A DNA stretch of 64,000 nucleotides from Candidatus Ozemobacteraceae bacterium (GTDB lineage: Bacteria; Muiribacteriota; Ozemobacteria; Ozemobacterales; Ozemobacteraceae), in the NCBI GenBank assembly GCA_035373905.1, contig DAOSOK010000001.1:62001-126000 (forward strand). Direction: 5' to 3'. The notes under the pieces were generated by a model. The model was not told the origin of the DNA. It made no database searches and worked only from the letters and a program-made list of their open reading frames with translations. A program made the position numbers and the translations under genes. Below, piece by piece: positions 41,307 to 50,811 of this stretch; position 1 is the first letter of the stretch, and every line of letters begins with the position of its first letter.

Positions 41307-44300
41307 GCGTCTGGAAAACGTCCGTCCGTCGTCCGATCGGGACGACCATGATGACGCTGATGGTCGCCGTGTTTGGCTTCGTTTCGCTGTATCACCTTCC
41401 CATCGACCTCATGCCGGACATGACGTACCCGACCATTTCCCTGGCCACCACCTATCCGAACGCCAGCCCCGTGGAAGTGGAAACCCTGATCACCCGACCG
41501 ATCGAACAGGCCCTCAGCGCGGTTCCGGGGGTCGACGAGCTTTCCTCCGAATCCACCGAGGGACGGAGCAGAGTTCGCGTCTCCTTCAACTGGGGCACCG
41601 ATCTCGACGCGGCGGCCAACGATATCCGAGACCGGCTCGATCGCATCATCTCTCGCCTTCCCGACGGGGTGGAACGTCCGACCCTACGGAAGTTCGACAT
41701 GTCGGCGGTGCCTATCCTGATGCTGGGGGCCTCCGCGCAACTCGACCCCGTTCAGCTCCTGAAGCTGATCGAGGACCAGGTGAAATACCGGATCGAGCGC
41801 ATCCCCGGCGTCGCTTCGATCGACATCCAGGGCGGCCGCAAGCGGGAAATTCACGTCAATCTGCTTCCCGAGAGACTCAAGGCGCTGAACATCCGGGTCG
41901 ACCAGGTCGTATCCCGCCTGAAACAGGAGAACATCAACCTCCCGGCCGGCATCATCGAGGCCGGCAACTACGAGCTTACCGTCCGGACCCCCGGCGAGTT
42001 CTCCAAGATCGACCAGATCCGGGATATCGTCATTCTCGAGACGGGCAGCTCCCGCGTGCGGCTCGGCGAAGTGGCGCGTATCGAGGACCGGTGGGAAAAG
42101 GCCCGCCAGATCATCCGCATCAATGGGCGGCCCGGGGTGCGCATTTCCGTGAACAAACAGTCCGGAAAGAACACCGTCGAGATCGCTGACGCCGTCCAGG
42201 CCGAGATCCAGAAGATCAACCAGGATATCCCCCAACTCCGGCTGACGACCATTATGGATAGCTCAAAATATATAAAAAGATCGATAAATAACGTCAGCTC
42301 GTCGGCGGTCCAGGGCGGATTTCTTGCGATCTTCATCCTGCTGGTCTTCCTCGGAGACATCTGGACGACCCTCGTCATCGGGACGTCCATTCCTCTCTCC
42401 ATCATCGCGACATTCGCCCTGATGTATTACAACGGCTTCACGCTGAACATCATGTCGCTCGGCGGCGTGGCGCTGGGGATCGGCATGCTGGTCGACAACT
42501 CGATCGTCGTTCTCGAGAACATTTTCAGGCTCCGGGAAAACGGCATCGAGCCGAACGAAGCCGCCATCCGTGGAACGGGCGAGGTGGCGGCGCCGATATT
42601 CGCCAGCACGATGACCACGGTGGTCATCTTCCTGCCGCTGCTGTTCGTCGAGGGAATGACCGGCGTCATGTTCAAGCAGCTCTCCTGGGTCGTCAGTTTT
42701 TCCCTCATGTGCTCGATTCTCGTGGCCATTACTCTCGTACCGATGCTCTCCGCGAGGTTCATCCGCATCTCGGGAAAAGGCGAGGGCGGTTCAGTGTCTC
42801 TTCTCACGCGGCTTTCGCGACGATTCATCGGCTTTTTCGAACGACGGTATCTCGAGGTTCTCCGGCTGGTGCTTGCCTGGCCGAAAGCGGCAGGGACGGG
42901 CGTCATCGTCATGCTCGGCCTTTGTCTCGGTCTCGCCAAGGGGATTCCCACGGAGTTCATGCCGACCGCCGACGAAGGAGAAGTGCGGGTGACGGCCGAA
43001 ATGGAGGTTGGGACGCGGCTCTCGCTGGTCGAAGAGAGGATGGCCCAGATCGAATCCCGCATCCGGAAAGCCGTTCCGGAACTCGTGGATATCGTGTACA
43101 GCGTCGGTCAGGGAGCCGGAGGGGGGGGCGGTGGCGGCCACGGGGCGGTCAACACCGGTGAGATGCGAATCCCGCTCGTCGGCAAAGATAAAAGGACGCG
43201 TTCGAGCGCGCGGATCGCCGTCGATCTGAGGAGCGTGCTGGCGGATATTCCGGGCGTCAGGATCAGGACCCGGGAAGGAACGGGCATGTTCCTCATGCGA
43301 ATGGGGGCGGGCAGTGCCGACAAGGTGCAGGTGCAGATCCGGGGGAACGACCTGGATACGGCCGATCGCCTTGCCAAGCGGGTCGAGAGACTTCTCGCCG
43401 GAATCGACGGGATATCGGACATCCGGCTGAGCCGCGAATCGGGTGCGCCCGAGCGACTGATCTCGATCGACCGGCAGCGGGCGGCCGATCAGAAGCTGAC
43501 CGTGTCGAAGATCGCCGAATATCTCGAAACGGTTCTCTCCGGCACAGGGGCCGGGAATTTCCGAGACAACGGTGACGAATACCGGATTCTCGTGAAGGGC
43601 GAAGAGCCGGAACGGATGAGTCTCGAGGACATACTCGATCTCACCGTTCTCAACTCGGCGGGCCGGCGGGTCGCCCTGCGGAACGTGGCATCGATCGTCG
43701 AACGCCAGGGGCCGATCCTGGTCGAACGCGTCGATCAGGAGCGGGTCGTCAACCTGACCGCCGACCCCGGCGTCAGACCCCTCGGCACCGTCCTGGCCGA
43801 AGTCGGTGAGATCCTGCGGAGCGTTCCCCTGCCGAACGGTTTCAGCCTGAATCTCGGCGGAGATTACGAAGAGCAGCAGCGCGCCTTCCGGGAACTGCTG
43901 CTGAGTTTCGTCCTGGCGGTGTTCCTGGTCTACATGGTCATGGCCGTGCAGTATGAATCCCTGCTCGATCCGTTGATCGTCATGGCCACCGTGCCGCTTT
44001 CCTCCATCGGCGTCATCCTGGCTCTGCTCGTGACGGGAACGAGTTTCAACGTCCAGTCCTTCATCGGGTGCATCATGCTCGGCGGGATCGTCGTCAACAA
44101 CTCGATCCTGCTGGTCGATCACACCAACATGCTCCATCGCGAGCGCGGAATGGATCTTGACTCCGCGCTGATCGAGGCGGGGCGCGACAGGTTTCGGCCG
44201 GTTCTGATGACGGCCCTGACCACGATCCTCGGCCTCGGGCCCCTGGCCCTCGGATGGGGCGAAGGAGGCGAGGTTCAGGCGCCCATGGCCCGGGTCGTCA

Positions 44301-44404
44301 TCGGCGGATTGCTGTGCGCCACCATCATCTCTCTGACGATCATTCCCGTCGTCTATTCGTTGTTCTATACATCAAAAACTACAGAAGGACGTTGCGATGC
44401 CTGA
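41303..44404 (+). CDS. RND efflux transporter (AcrB/HAE1 family)
   Basis: This is a proton-driven multidrug-type pump of 1033 aa with the usual 12 TM segments and two large periplasmic loops. It begins SVWKTSVRRPIGTTMM, has LPIDLMPDMTYPTISLATTY, and TM4 carries GIGMLVDNSIVVLENI with a single acidic residue where AcrB has two. The second half ends QSFIGCIMLGGIVVNNSILL and LTTILGLGPLALGWGEG. A glycine-rich loop (around residue 605) is encoded by a tract with eight consecutive G (43121-43128). It overlaps the adaptor (4 bp) and channel (8 bp) genes. Confidence 0.95.
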   Translation: MSVWKTSVRRPIGTTMMTLMVAVFGFVSLYHLPIDLMPDMTYPTISLATTYPNASPVEVETLITRPIEQALSAVPGVDELSSESTEGRSRVRVSFNWGTDLDAAANDIRDRLDRIISRLPDGVERPTLRKFDMSAVPILMLGASAQLDPVQLLKLIEDQVKYRIERIPGVASIDIQGGRKREIHVNLLPERLKALNIRVDQVVSRLKQENINLPAGIIEAGNYELTVRTPGEFSKIDQIRDIVILETGSSRVRLGEVARIEDRWEKARQIIRINGRPGVRISVNKQSGKNTVEIADAVQAEIQKINQDIPQLRLTTIMDSSKYIKRSINNVSSSAVQGGFLAIFILLVFLGDIWTTLVIGTSIPLSIIATFALMYYNGFTLNIMSLGGVALGIGMLVDNSIVVLENIFRLRENGIEPNEAAIRGTGEVAAPIFASTMTTVVIFLPLLFVEGMTGVMFKQLSWVVSFSLMCSILVAITLVPMLSARFIRISGKGEGGSVSLLTRLSRRFIGFFERRYLEVLRLVLAWPKAAGTGVIVMLGLCLGLAKGIPTEFMPTADEGEVRVTAEMEVGTRLSLVEERMAQIESRIRKAVPELVDIVYSVGQGAGGGGGGGHGAVNTGEMRIPLVGKDKRTRSSARIAVDLRSVLADIPGVRIRTREGTGMFLMRMGAGSADKVQVQIRGNDLDTADRLAKRVERLLAGIDGISDIRLSRESGAPERLISIDRQRAADQKLTVSKIAEYLETVLSGTGAGNFRDNGDEYRILVKGEEPERMSLEDILDLTVLNSAGRRVALRNVASIVERQGPILVERVDQERVVNLTADPGVRPLGTVLAEVGEILRSVPLPNGFSLNLGGDYEEQQRAFRELLLSFVLAVFLVYMVMAVQYESLLDPLIVMATVPLSSIGVILALLVTGTSFNVQSFIGCIMLGGIVVNNSILLVDHTNMLHRERGMDLDSALIEAGRDRFRPVLMTALTTILGLGPLALGWGEGGEVQAPMARVVIGGLLCATIISLTIIPVVYSLFYTSKTTEGRCDA

Positions 44405-46097
44405 GACGAAACCGGTTTCCGTGATTGCCCTCGCCATCCTCGGCCTCTTCACCGCCCTTTCCGCCGCGGGAGCCGACCTCGCCGCATCCGATACCGCGGG
44501 ATTTTCCGGAATGTCCGCTTCCGAAACGGAGCATGTCGCGACGGAATCTCCCAACTCAGCAGCGGCAAACGATTCCGACGTGTCCATCCCGCAGATCCTG
44601 ATCGCATCGGAAACGCTTGCCTTTGCCTCAAAAACGGCATCCCTGTTCGCCTCAGGCATGCCTTCTCCCGGAAAGCAACTCCGGCTGAGCCTCGGTGAAG
44701 CCGTGTTTTCCGCCCTTCAGCGGAACCGGGGACTCGCCGTCCAGCGTCTCGAGGTCGATATGACCGGAACCGCCATCGATGAGGAACGGGCGGCGTTCGA
44801 TCCCGTCCTCTCGGCGTCGCTGTCGAATTCCGACCGCCTCGGGAAACAGATCATGCAAACGGGCGCTCTGGGCGACAACGTGAGCAACCGGACGGACGGA
44901 ACGGTGGACTGGAGCAGCCGTTCGACGTCCGGAACGAAGACGTCTCTGTCTCTGACCAACACCCGGACGCGGTCGGCGCGGGCGCCCAACCTTTTCGGAA
45001 CGCGACTGGGGCTCGATATCACGCACCCTCTCCGTCGCGGCGCGGGAAAAACCGTGAACACCATCGCGGTCGACCAGGCGAAGCTCGACTTCCAGGCCTC
45101 GCGGCACGAACTCGAGGGGTTCGTTCTGGCCCTCGTCGCGGAGGTGGAGGCGAAATACTGGTCCCTGTTCCTAGCGGCCAGGGAGTTGGACATCATGCTC
45201 GAATCTCACCGGCTCGCCGTCATGCAGCTCGAAGAGACGCACAAGAAAATCGCCCTCGGGAGCATTCCCGAGTCGGAGCTGGCTGCCGCCGAAGCCGAGG
45301 TGGCGCTTCGCGAGGAAGGGATCATCGATGCCCAGAGCAGCCTGGAGGCGGCACGAATCGCCCTCCTTCGCATCACCAACCCCGGAACGGGATCGTTCTG
45401 GGATTTCGACCTCGAGCTGACGGACGTCCCGGATGTGAAAGACCCGCTGATCGGGAATGTCCGCGAGCACGTCGAGATGGCGCTCGAAAAGCGGCCCGAG
45501 CTTCTGCAGGGGGGCGTTCTGCTCGAAAAGGGCGAACTCGATTGCGTCCAGACGAGGAACGGCCTCCTGCCGCGCCTCGATTTCTTCGTGACCCTGGGAA
45601 AATCAGGATATGCCTCGACCTTCGAAAAAAGCGCCTCGGAACTGGGGATGAAGGCATACGATCTCGCCGCCGGCCTCGAATTCGAAATCAGCCCCGGCCG
45701 CCGGGCCGCCCGGATGAAGGACGAGCGGGCGCGCCTCTCGGTCGAGCGGCAGAAGGAAGCTCTGCGTAACCTGTGCCAGTTGGTGCAGGAAGAAGTGCTG
45801 AAGGCGTATCTCGAGGTTCAGCGTTCGCATCAGCAGATGAAGGCGACGGCAAAGACCGTCGAGAAGCAGAAGGAGAAGCTTCGCGTCGAGCAGATCAAGT
45901 TCAGCCTGGGGAAGACCACGGCGTTCCAGGTTGCACAGGCCCAGCGCGACGTTGCCGACAGCCAGACGGCGCAGATGCGGGCCCGTATCGGGTACATGAA
46001 CGCCCTCAACGACCTGTGGCGTTGCGACGGAACCCTCTGCGAGCGGCTCGGCATCACCGTCGAGACGGGCGCCTCTCCGCGCAGAACGACCGACTGA
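44397..46097 (+). CDS. TolC-type outer-membrane efflux channel
   Basis: This protein of 566 aa has a signal peptide (SVIALAILGLFTALSAAGA) and an atypical ~75-residue Ala/Ser-rich stretch before the first outer-membrane-efflux domain, which begins LRLSLGEAVFSALQRNRGLA near residue 98. Two coiled-coil-rich repeats follow (EVEAKYWSLFLAARELDIML; then SVERQKEALRNLCQLVQEEV and QVAQAQRDVADSQTAQ). It would form the exit duct for the RND pump encoded directly upstream, whose stop it overlaps by 8 bp. Confidence 0.92.
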   Translation: MPETKPVSVIALAILGLFTALSAAGADLAASDTAGFSGMSASETEHVATESPNSAAANDSDVSIPQILIASETLAFASKTASLFASGMPSPGKQLRLSLGEAVFSALQRNRGLAVQRLEVDMTGTAIDEERAAFDPVLSASLSNSDRLGKQIMQTGALGDNVSNRTDGTVDWSSRSTSGTKTSLSLTNTRTRSARAPNLFGTRLGLDITHPLRRGAGKTVNTIAVDQAKLDFQASRHELEGFVLALVAEVEAKYWSLFLAARELDIMLESHRLAVMQLEETHKKIALGSIPESELAAAEAEVALREEGIIDAQSSLEAARIALLRITNPGTGSFWDFDLELTDVPDVKDPLIGNVREHVEMALEKRPELLQGGVLLEKGELDCVQTRNGLLPRLDFFVTLGKSGYASTFEKSASELGMKAYDLAAGLEFEISPGRRAARMKDERARLSVERQKEALRNLCQLVQEEVLKAYLEVQRSHQQMKATAKTVEKQKEKLRVEQIKFSLGKTTAFQVAQAQRDVADSQTAQMRARIGYMNALNDLWRCDGTLCERLGITVETGASPRRTTD

Positions 46098-46220
46098 CCG
46101 GCGAGGGACCGCTTCCGGAAAAGAGCTTTTGGAACGGCGACGCGGACGGTTTGCGATGCCCCCGCGATGCGGTCGCTTCCGGATTTTGCCTGTTGTGATG
46201 TGGCTGGCCGCGAGGGATTC

Positions 46221-46229
46221 TGGTATACT
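46221..46229 (+). promoter_or_regulatory. Extended -10 promoter of the wecA-like/lpx operon
   Basis: TGGTATACT is an extended -10 element, identical to that of the 5'-nucleotidase gene. The ATG of the wecA-like gene begins only 9 nt after the -10 box and no Shine-Dalgarno is visible, so transcription should start at or within a few bases of the start codon. No clear -35 box. Confidence 0.55.
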
Positions 46230-46238
46230 CGACGGCCT

Positions 46239-47300
46239 ATGAAGGCGATTATCGGGGCGTTTTTTCTGGCCTGGATGCTGGGCATGATTCTCATGCCGAT
46301 GGTCCGGCGGATGGCGATCAGGCTCGGCTTGGTCGACCGCCCCGGTACGCGCAAAATCCATCGCATGCCGGTTCCCCGCATCGGCGGCCTCGCGATCTTC
46401 GCCGCCGCCATCATGGGGGCGCTGCCCTTCCTGGCCGACGAGATCAAAACCACCGGCGTCATGTTCGCCGGCACGTTCATCTTTCTCGTCGGCCTGATCG
46501 ACGATCTTATCGACCTGCCCGCGAAAGTGAAGCTCGCGGGGCAAATGGTAGCATGTGCTATATTAATTGCCTTCCACGTGAAAATCGATTTCATGACGGA
46601 TTTCATCGCCGGCAAAGGGCTCGTCGCGCTCGGCCTTCTCACGATTCCCCTGACGTTTCTCTGGGTGATCGGCCTCACGAACACGGTCAACCTCGTCGAC
46701 GGCGTCGACGGCCTCGCCGGCGGCATCGTGTTCATCGCCCTCGCCACCCTGATGGGCGTCCGCCTGCTGACGCACCACACGCAGGACGCGCTGATGATCA
46801 CGAACGTGCTTGTGCTGACCGCCGCGATCATGGGCGCCCTGCTCGCGTTTCTCAAATACAACGTGCATCCGGCCACGATCTTCATGGGCGACTCGGGCGC
46901 ATATTTCCTCGGCTTCATGACCTCGGCGCTCTCGGTCGCCGGGGCCGCGAAAGGCACGATCCTGCTGCCGCTCGTCATTCCGCTGGTGGCGTTCGGCCTG
47001 CCGGTGCTCGACGTCGTGTTCGCGATCCTGCGGCGGTTCTTCCGGCGCGCGCCGATCTTTCAGGCCGACAAGGAGCACTTGCATCACCACCTGCTCCGGC
47101 TCGGCTTTTCCCAGGCCGACACGACGCGATTCATGTGGATGGTGTCGAGCTGTTTCGGGCTGTTGGCCCTTCTCATGGCTGACCTGCGCCACCGCGGCCT
47201 CGACGTCGTGATCATGGCCGTCCTCGTGTTGATGATCGCGGCCTGCGTGGTATTCTTCGTCAATCGAACCAATGATAAAACACACCGTCACCTTCCGTAA
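46239..47300 (+). CDS. Undecaprenyl-phosphate sugar-1-phosphate transferase (WecA/MraY family)
   Basis: This polytopic enzyme of 353 aa transfers a UDP-activated amino sugar phosphate to undecaprenyl phosphate. Motifs are GLIDDLIDLPAKVKLAGQ, NTVNLVDGVDGLAGG, PATIFMGDSGAYFLGF and the HLHHHLLRLGFSQ loop typical of WecA/TagO-type enzymes rather than MraY. The probable product is undecaprenyl-PP-GlcNAc, which primes O-antigen or teichoic-type polymers. ATG 46239 is used because upstream ORF sequence has no conservation. Its 3' end overlaps holB by 29 bp. Confidence 0.92.
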   Translation: MKAIIGAFFLAWMLGMILMPMVRRMAIRLGLVDRPGTRKIHRMPVPRIGGLAIFAAAIMGALPFLADEIKTTGVMFAGTFIFLVGLIDDLIDLPAKVKLAGQMVACAILIAFHVKIDFMTDFIAGKGLVALGLLTIPLTFLWVIGLTNTVNLVDGVDGLAGGIVFIALATLMGVRLLTHHTQDALMITNVLVLTAAIMGALLAFLKYNVHPATIFMGDSGAYFLGFMTSALSVAGAAKGTILLPLVIPLVAFGLPVLDVVFAILRRFFRRAPIFQADKEHLHHHLLRLGFSQADTTRFMWMVSSCFGLLALLMADLRHRGLDVVIMAVLVLMIAACVVFFVNRTNDKTHRHLP

Positions 47301-48585
47301 CGTCCTTCTGCAGGATGCGGCCGTCGGCCATCTGCGCCGCTCCCTCGCCCGGAACCGCATCTCCCAGACGTATCTTTTCGCAGGCGGTCCGTCGGTGGGA
47401 AAAGGCCGCACGGCGCTGGCGTTTTCAGCGGCGCTTCAGTGCCTCGAAAGCGCCGGGCCGGCCGAAGACGGGCTTCCGGATTCGTGCGGCGGCTGTCTCT
47501 CCTGCAGGCGCATCGCCGCGGGGTCGCACCCGGACGTTACGACGGTCACCCTCCAGGGAAACGACATCCGGGTAGACCAGGTGCGCCGGCTCCAGGAGCT
47601 CGCCGTCCTCCAGCCGAACATGGGCAAATGGCGGATCTTCATCATCGATCCTGCCGACCGCCTCAACGAATACTCGGCCAACAGCCTGCTGAAGATTCTC
47701 GAAGAGGCGCCGCAGCGTGTCGTGTTCATCCTGCTTGCCGAGAACCTCGAACGGATCCTGCCGACGGTCAGGAGCCGGTCCGAACTGGTCGCCTTCCGCA
47801 CCCCGTCTCACGACGAGGCCCGCGAGGCGCTCGCGGCGATGACCGGTCTCGAGGCCGGGATGGTCATGCGGGGATACGCCCTCGCCGACGGAGCGTTCGG
47901 GACGGCAGGCCGCCTGCTCGCGGAGGGACTGCCGCCTCGCGAGGAGTTCGCGGGGCTCCGAACGGCGCATACGCGGTTCATTGCGGAGATCGTCGCTGTC
48001 GGAGCATCTCTGCACGCCCGTCTCGAATCGGCGCCCTCCCTCGAGGCGGCTCTTCAGATCCTCGAAGCTGCCCACGCGACGGCTTCGGCGGCCCTGCTGA
48101 CGGCGCGGCGCGAGCTGGTCCGGGGCCTGGTCGTCAGCGTGAGCCTGCCAGCTGCGTTCCCGATTCTCTTCACGCGCCTGTTCATCGAGGCCGTCGACGG
48201 CGTCAAAAAAGAACTCAAAAAGGCGGTCGAAGGCCTGATCGGCAAGCACAAGCAGGCATACGCGCCGGGCCTGCTGAAGGAGATCGACGAACAGTGCGGC
48301 GCGGCGATCGGCGCCTGGGCTTCCCGGCAGCCTGCGGCGTTTCTCGAAGGGTTGATGCGCTGGCACGAGGATCTATACCACTGGGGGTTCACGGAAGACG
48401 AGAAGTGTCTCTTGAACCTTGACCGGAAAGACGATATCATGGCTGTCACCGCGGCCCGGGGGCCGGCATGTATCCGGGCGCGCCTGCAACTTTTACATCA
48501 CAGCCTCGAACTGCTCAGGCGGTTCGTCCAGCCCGTCCTGGTGCTGGAAAACGTTTTGACTGACATCGGAGGACCGATCGCGTGA
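47272..48585 (+). CDS. holB: DNA polymerase III delta' subunit-like AAA+ protein
   Basis: This clamp-loader subunit of 437 aa has a P-loop region LFAGGPSVGKGRTALAF, where Gly follows the Lys instead of Thr or Ser, so ATP binding may be lost as in many delta' proteins. The four-cysteine zinc site is DSCGGCLSCRRIAAGSHPDV. IRVDQVRRLQELAVLQP, VFIIDPADRLNEYSANSLLKI (in part IIDPADRLNE) and the SRS-type motif in TVRSRSELV are diagnostic. At 437 aa it is longer than the typical ~330 aa. The stop overlaps ricT by 4 bp (GTGA), a pairing known from Firmicutes (holB-ricT). Confidence 0.87.
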   Translation: MIKHTVTFRNVLLQDAAVGHLRRSLARNRISQTYLFAGGPSVGKGRTALAFSAALQCLESAGPAEDGLPDSCGGCLSCRRIAAGSHPDVTTVTLQGNDIRVDQVRRLQELAVLQPNMGKWRIFIIDPADRLNEYSANSLLKILEEAPQRVVFILLAENLERILPTVRSRSELVAFRTPSHDEAREALAAMTGLEAGMVMRGYALADGAFGTAGRLLAEGLPPREEFAGLRTAHTRFIAEIVAVGASLHARLESAPSLEAALQILEAAHATASAALLTARRELVRGLVVSVSLPAAFPILFTRLFIEAVDGVKKELKKAVEGLIGKHKQAYAPGLLKEIDEQCGAAIGAWASRQPAAFLEGLMRWHEDLYHWGFTEDEKCLLNLDRKDDIMAVTAARGPACIRARLQLLHHSLELLRRFVQPVLVLENVLTDIGGPIA

Positions 48586-49937
48586 GCCGGTATGTTTCTC
48601 TGCGTTTCCGCAAGCTGCCCGTGGTGCACTGGCACCTCGAGCCGCAGCTCGACCTGTCCCCCGGCCAGAAGGTTGTCGCGAAGACCCTCCACGGTCAGGA
48701 AGTCGGCACGGTTCTCGCGGTGCTGGCCGAAAACACCGAGCCGAAAACTCCCACGGAACCGTTCGTGAAGGACATCGTGCGGGTCGTCGACGAGAATGAT
48801 CGCGTGACGATGAGCGAAATCTGCAAAAAGGAACGCGAGGCGTTCCTGCGCTCGCGGGAGCTGGTCGCCCAGCACAAGCTCGAGATGAAGATGCTCAAGG
48901 CCGAGTATTTCTTCGACCAGACGCGGCTGATCCTGTATTACAAGTCGGACATCAAGGTCGATTTCCGCGATCTGCTCAAGAGCCTCGCCACGTCTTTCCG
49001 CACGCGCATCGAATTGCGGCAGATCGGCGTTCGCGACGAGACCAAGCTGCTCGGCGGCCTCGGCTGCTGCGGCAAGGAAGTCTGTTGCGCCCAGTTCATG
49101 ACCCAGTTCACCCAAGTCTCGACGAAAATGGCCAAAGATCAGAACCTGAGCCTGAATCCGGTCAAATTGTCCGGTATCTGCGGCCGGCTGCTCTGTTGCC
49201 TCGGCCACGAATACGAGTATTACGCCTCCTTCCACGGGAAGTTCCCGAAACTGGGGGCCGAGATCGTCGTCGGGCCCGAGAAGGGACGCGTCATGGATCT
49301 GAACTACATCACGCGCACGCTTCTGATCGGATTCTGGGACCGACGAAAAGTGACGGTGTCGCTCGACATCGTGAAGGGTCGCAAAGATGCGGCGACGGGG
49401 CGCAACATGTGGTGGGTTCAGGAGGAAGGCCAGTCCGAGCCCGACCTGGGCATCCTGTTCCAGCAGATCGTCCCGCCCGTGAAAAATCGCGGCCGGGACA
49501 AACCTCGCGACGGCGAGGGGGCAAAATCGCCGTCGGCCCGCGGGCAGGCTCCGGCCCCTCTGGCGGCTGAAGGCGGGGCTCCCGCCGAACTCGCCGACGA
49601 CAGCGTTCCTGCCGACTCCGTCGAAGAGCTTGCGAAGATTGACGGGGCGGCCCCTTCCCGGCCGCCCGACGGCCGCCTGGCCGGCGAAAACCGGAATCGC
49701 GACGGCGGCGGCCAGGGACGCAGATCCGGCTCCGACCGCGACCGGCCCCGGCGCGATCAAGGCCAGCAGCGGAACGATCGCGATCGCCGGCCCGGCCAGC
49801 AGGGCCATGAGACCCGCCCGCCCAGGCAGGGGCAAAACCAGGGACAAGGACCGGGGCAGCGGGGCGACCGGTCGTTCCGGAAACCCGCGGACCAGCCGGC
49901 CTCGGACGCCGGCGACAAAGATAAAACCAGCAATTGA
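48582..49937 (+). CDS. ricT: PSP1-domain protein (RicT-like) with basic Gly/Arg/Gln-rich tail
   Basis: This protein of 451 aa starts at a GTG with GGAGGA upstream. Residues ~1-300 form the PSP1/RicT core with the Cys clusters GGLGCCGKEVCCAQF and LSGICGRLLCCLGHEYEYY, which bind [4Fe-4S] in the Bacillus RicAFT complex that controls RNase Y-dependent RNA maturation. The last ~150 residues are disordered and rich in Arg, Gly, Gln and Pro (RPRRDQGQQRNDRDRRPGQQ type). Such tails bind RNA in other proteins. RicA and RicF genes are not seen nearby. It sits between holB and lpxI. Confidence 0.9.
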   Translation: MSRYVSLRFRKLPVVHWHLEPQLDLSPGQKVVAKTLHGQEVGTVLAVLAENTEPKTPTEPFVKDIVRVVDENDRVTMSEICKKEREAFLRSRELVAQHKLEMKMLKAEYFFDQTRLILYYKSDIKVDFRDLLKSLATSFRTRIELRQIGVRDETKLLGGLGCCGKEVCCAQFMTQFTQVSTKMAKDQNLSLNPVKLSGICGRLLCCLGHEYEYYASFHGKFPKLGAEIVVGPEKGRVMDLNYITRTLLIGFWDRRKVTVSLDIVKGRKDAATGRNMWWVQEEGQSEPDLGILFQQIVPPVKNRGRDKPRDGEGAKSPSARGQAPAPLAAEGGAPAELADDSVPADSVEELAKIDGAAPSRPPDGRLAGENRNRDGGGQGRRSGSDRDRPRRDQGQQRNDRDRRPGQQGHETRPPRQGQNQGQGPGQRGDRSFRKPADQPASDAGDKDKTSN

Positions 49938-49998
49938 TCACTCCCCCGACGGCGAGGCTGAAGACGGCCGAGCCGCCGGGCAGAAACGAGGGAACAGC

Positions 49999-50799
49999 GT
50001 GCCAGTAATCGGATTGATCGCAGGGAACGGGCGATTCCCCCTGTATTTCGCCGAGGCGGCCCGGCAGGGCGGCCACGAAGTCATTGCCGTCGCCATCAAG
50101 GAAGAAACCTCGCCCGAGCTGGAAAAGAACGCGGACCAGGTCTACTGGTTCCACGTTGGCGAGCTCCAGGGCATGATCGACGCGTTCCTTCGCCACGGCA
50201 TCGACAGGGTCGTCATGGCGGGCAAGATCACCAAGACCCGCATGTTCAACCAGCTCAAACCCGACGCACGCCTGATGCGCGTTTTCGAGAAAACCCCCAT
50301 CCGCAACGACGATGCGCTGCTCAAGGCCCTTGCCGGGGAGTTCGTCAGCGAGGGAATCCATGTCTGTGACTCGACGATGTTCCTGGCGTCGCTGCTTCCC
50401 CAGAAGGGGCCGCTCACGCGCAGGCACCCGACCACCGAGGAGTGGCTCGACATCCAGTACGGCCACGAGATCGCGAAGAAGATCGCCGGCCTCGACATCG
50501 GCCAGACCGTTGTCGTGAAGAATCGCGCGATTCTCGCCGTCGAGGCGATCGAAGGCACCGACGAGGCGATCCTGCGCGGAGGCAAGCTTGGCAACGGCGG
50601 CGTCACGGTCGTCAAGGTCGCCCGCCCGGACCAGGACATGCGGTTCGACCTGCCGGTCATCGGCGTGGACACGATCCGGACGCTGATCCAGGCGAAGGCC
50701 CGCTGTCTCGCCTTCCAGGAGCAGAAAACGCTTCTGCTCGACCGGGCCGAGGTCGTCGCGATGGCCGATGCGTCCGATCTGGCAATCGTCGTGGTGTGA
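49999..50799 (+). CDS. lpxI: UDP-2,3-diacylglucosamine pyrophosphatase LpxI (DUF1009)
   Basis: This lipid A enzyme of 266 aa hydrolyses UDP-2,3-diacylglucosamine to lipid X in species without LpxH. It shows IGLIAGNGRFPLYFAEAARQ at the N-terminus, VVMAGKITKTRMF, TRRHPTTEEWLDIQYG, and VKVARPDQDMRFDLPVIGVDT, with Asp residues at the metal site. The start is a GTG at 49999, with GAGGGA 6 nt upstream; the longer reading is ricT tail out of frame. It starts 61 bp after ricT and 12 bp before the oxidoreductase gene. Confidence 0.94.
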   Translation: MPVIGLIAGNGRFPLYFAEAARQGGHEVIAVAIKEETSPELEKNADQVYWFHVGELQGMIDAFLRHGIDRVVMAGKITKTRMFNQLKPDARLMRVFEKTPIRNDDALLKALAGEFVSEGIHVCDSTMFLASLLPQKGPLTRRHPTTEEWLDIQYGHEIAKKIAGLDIGQTVVVKNRAILAVEAIEGTDEAILRGGKLGNGGVTVVKVARPDQDMRFDLPVIGVDTIRTLIQAKARCLAFQEQKTLLLDRAEVVAMADASDLAIVVV

Positions 50800-50811
50800 A
50801 CGGAGGCTGAT

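Noticed and set aside
46109..46137. Imperfect hairpin after the TolC-type gene
   Set aside because: The stem has bulges and no T-run follows, so it is not a confident terminator.
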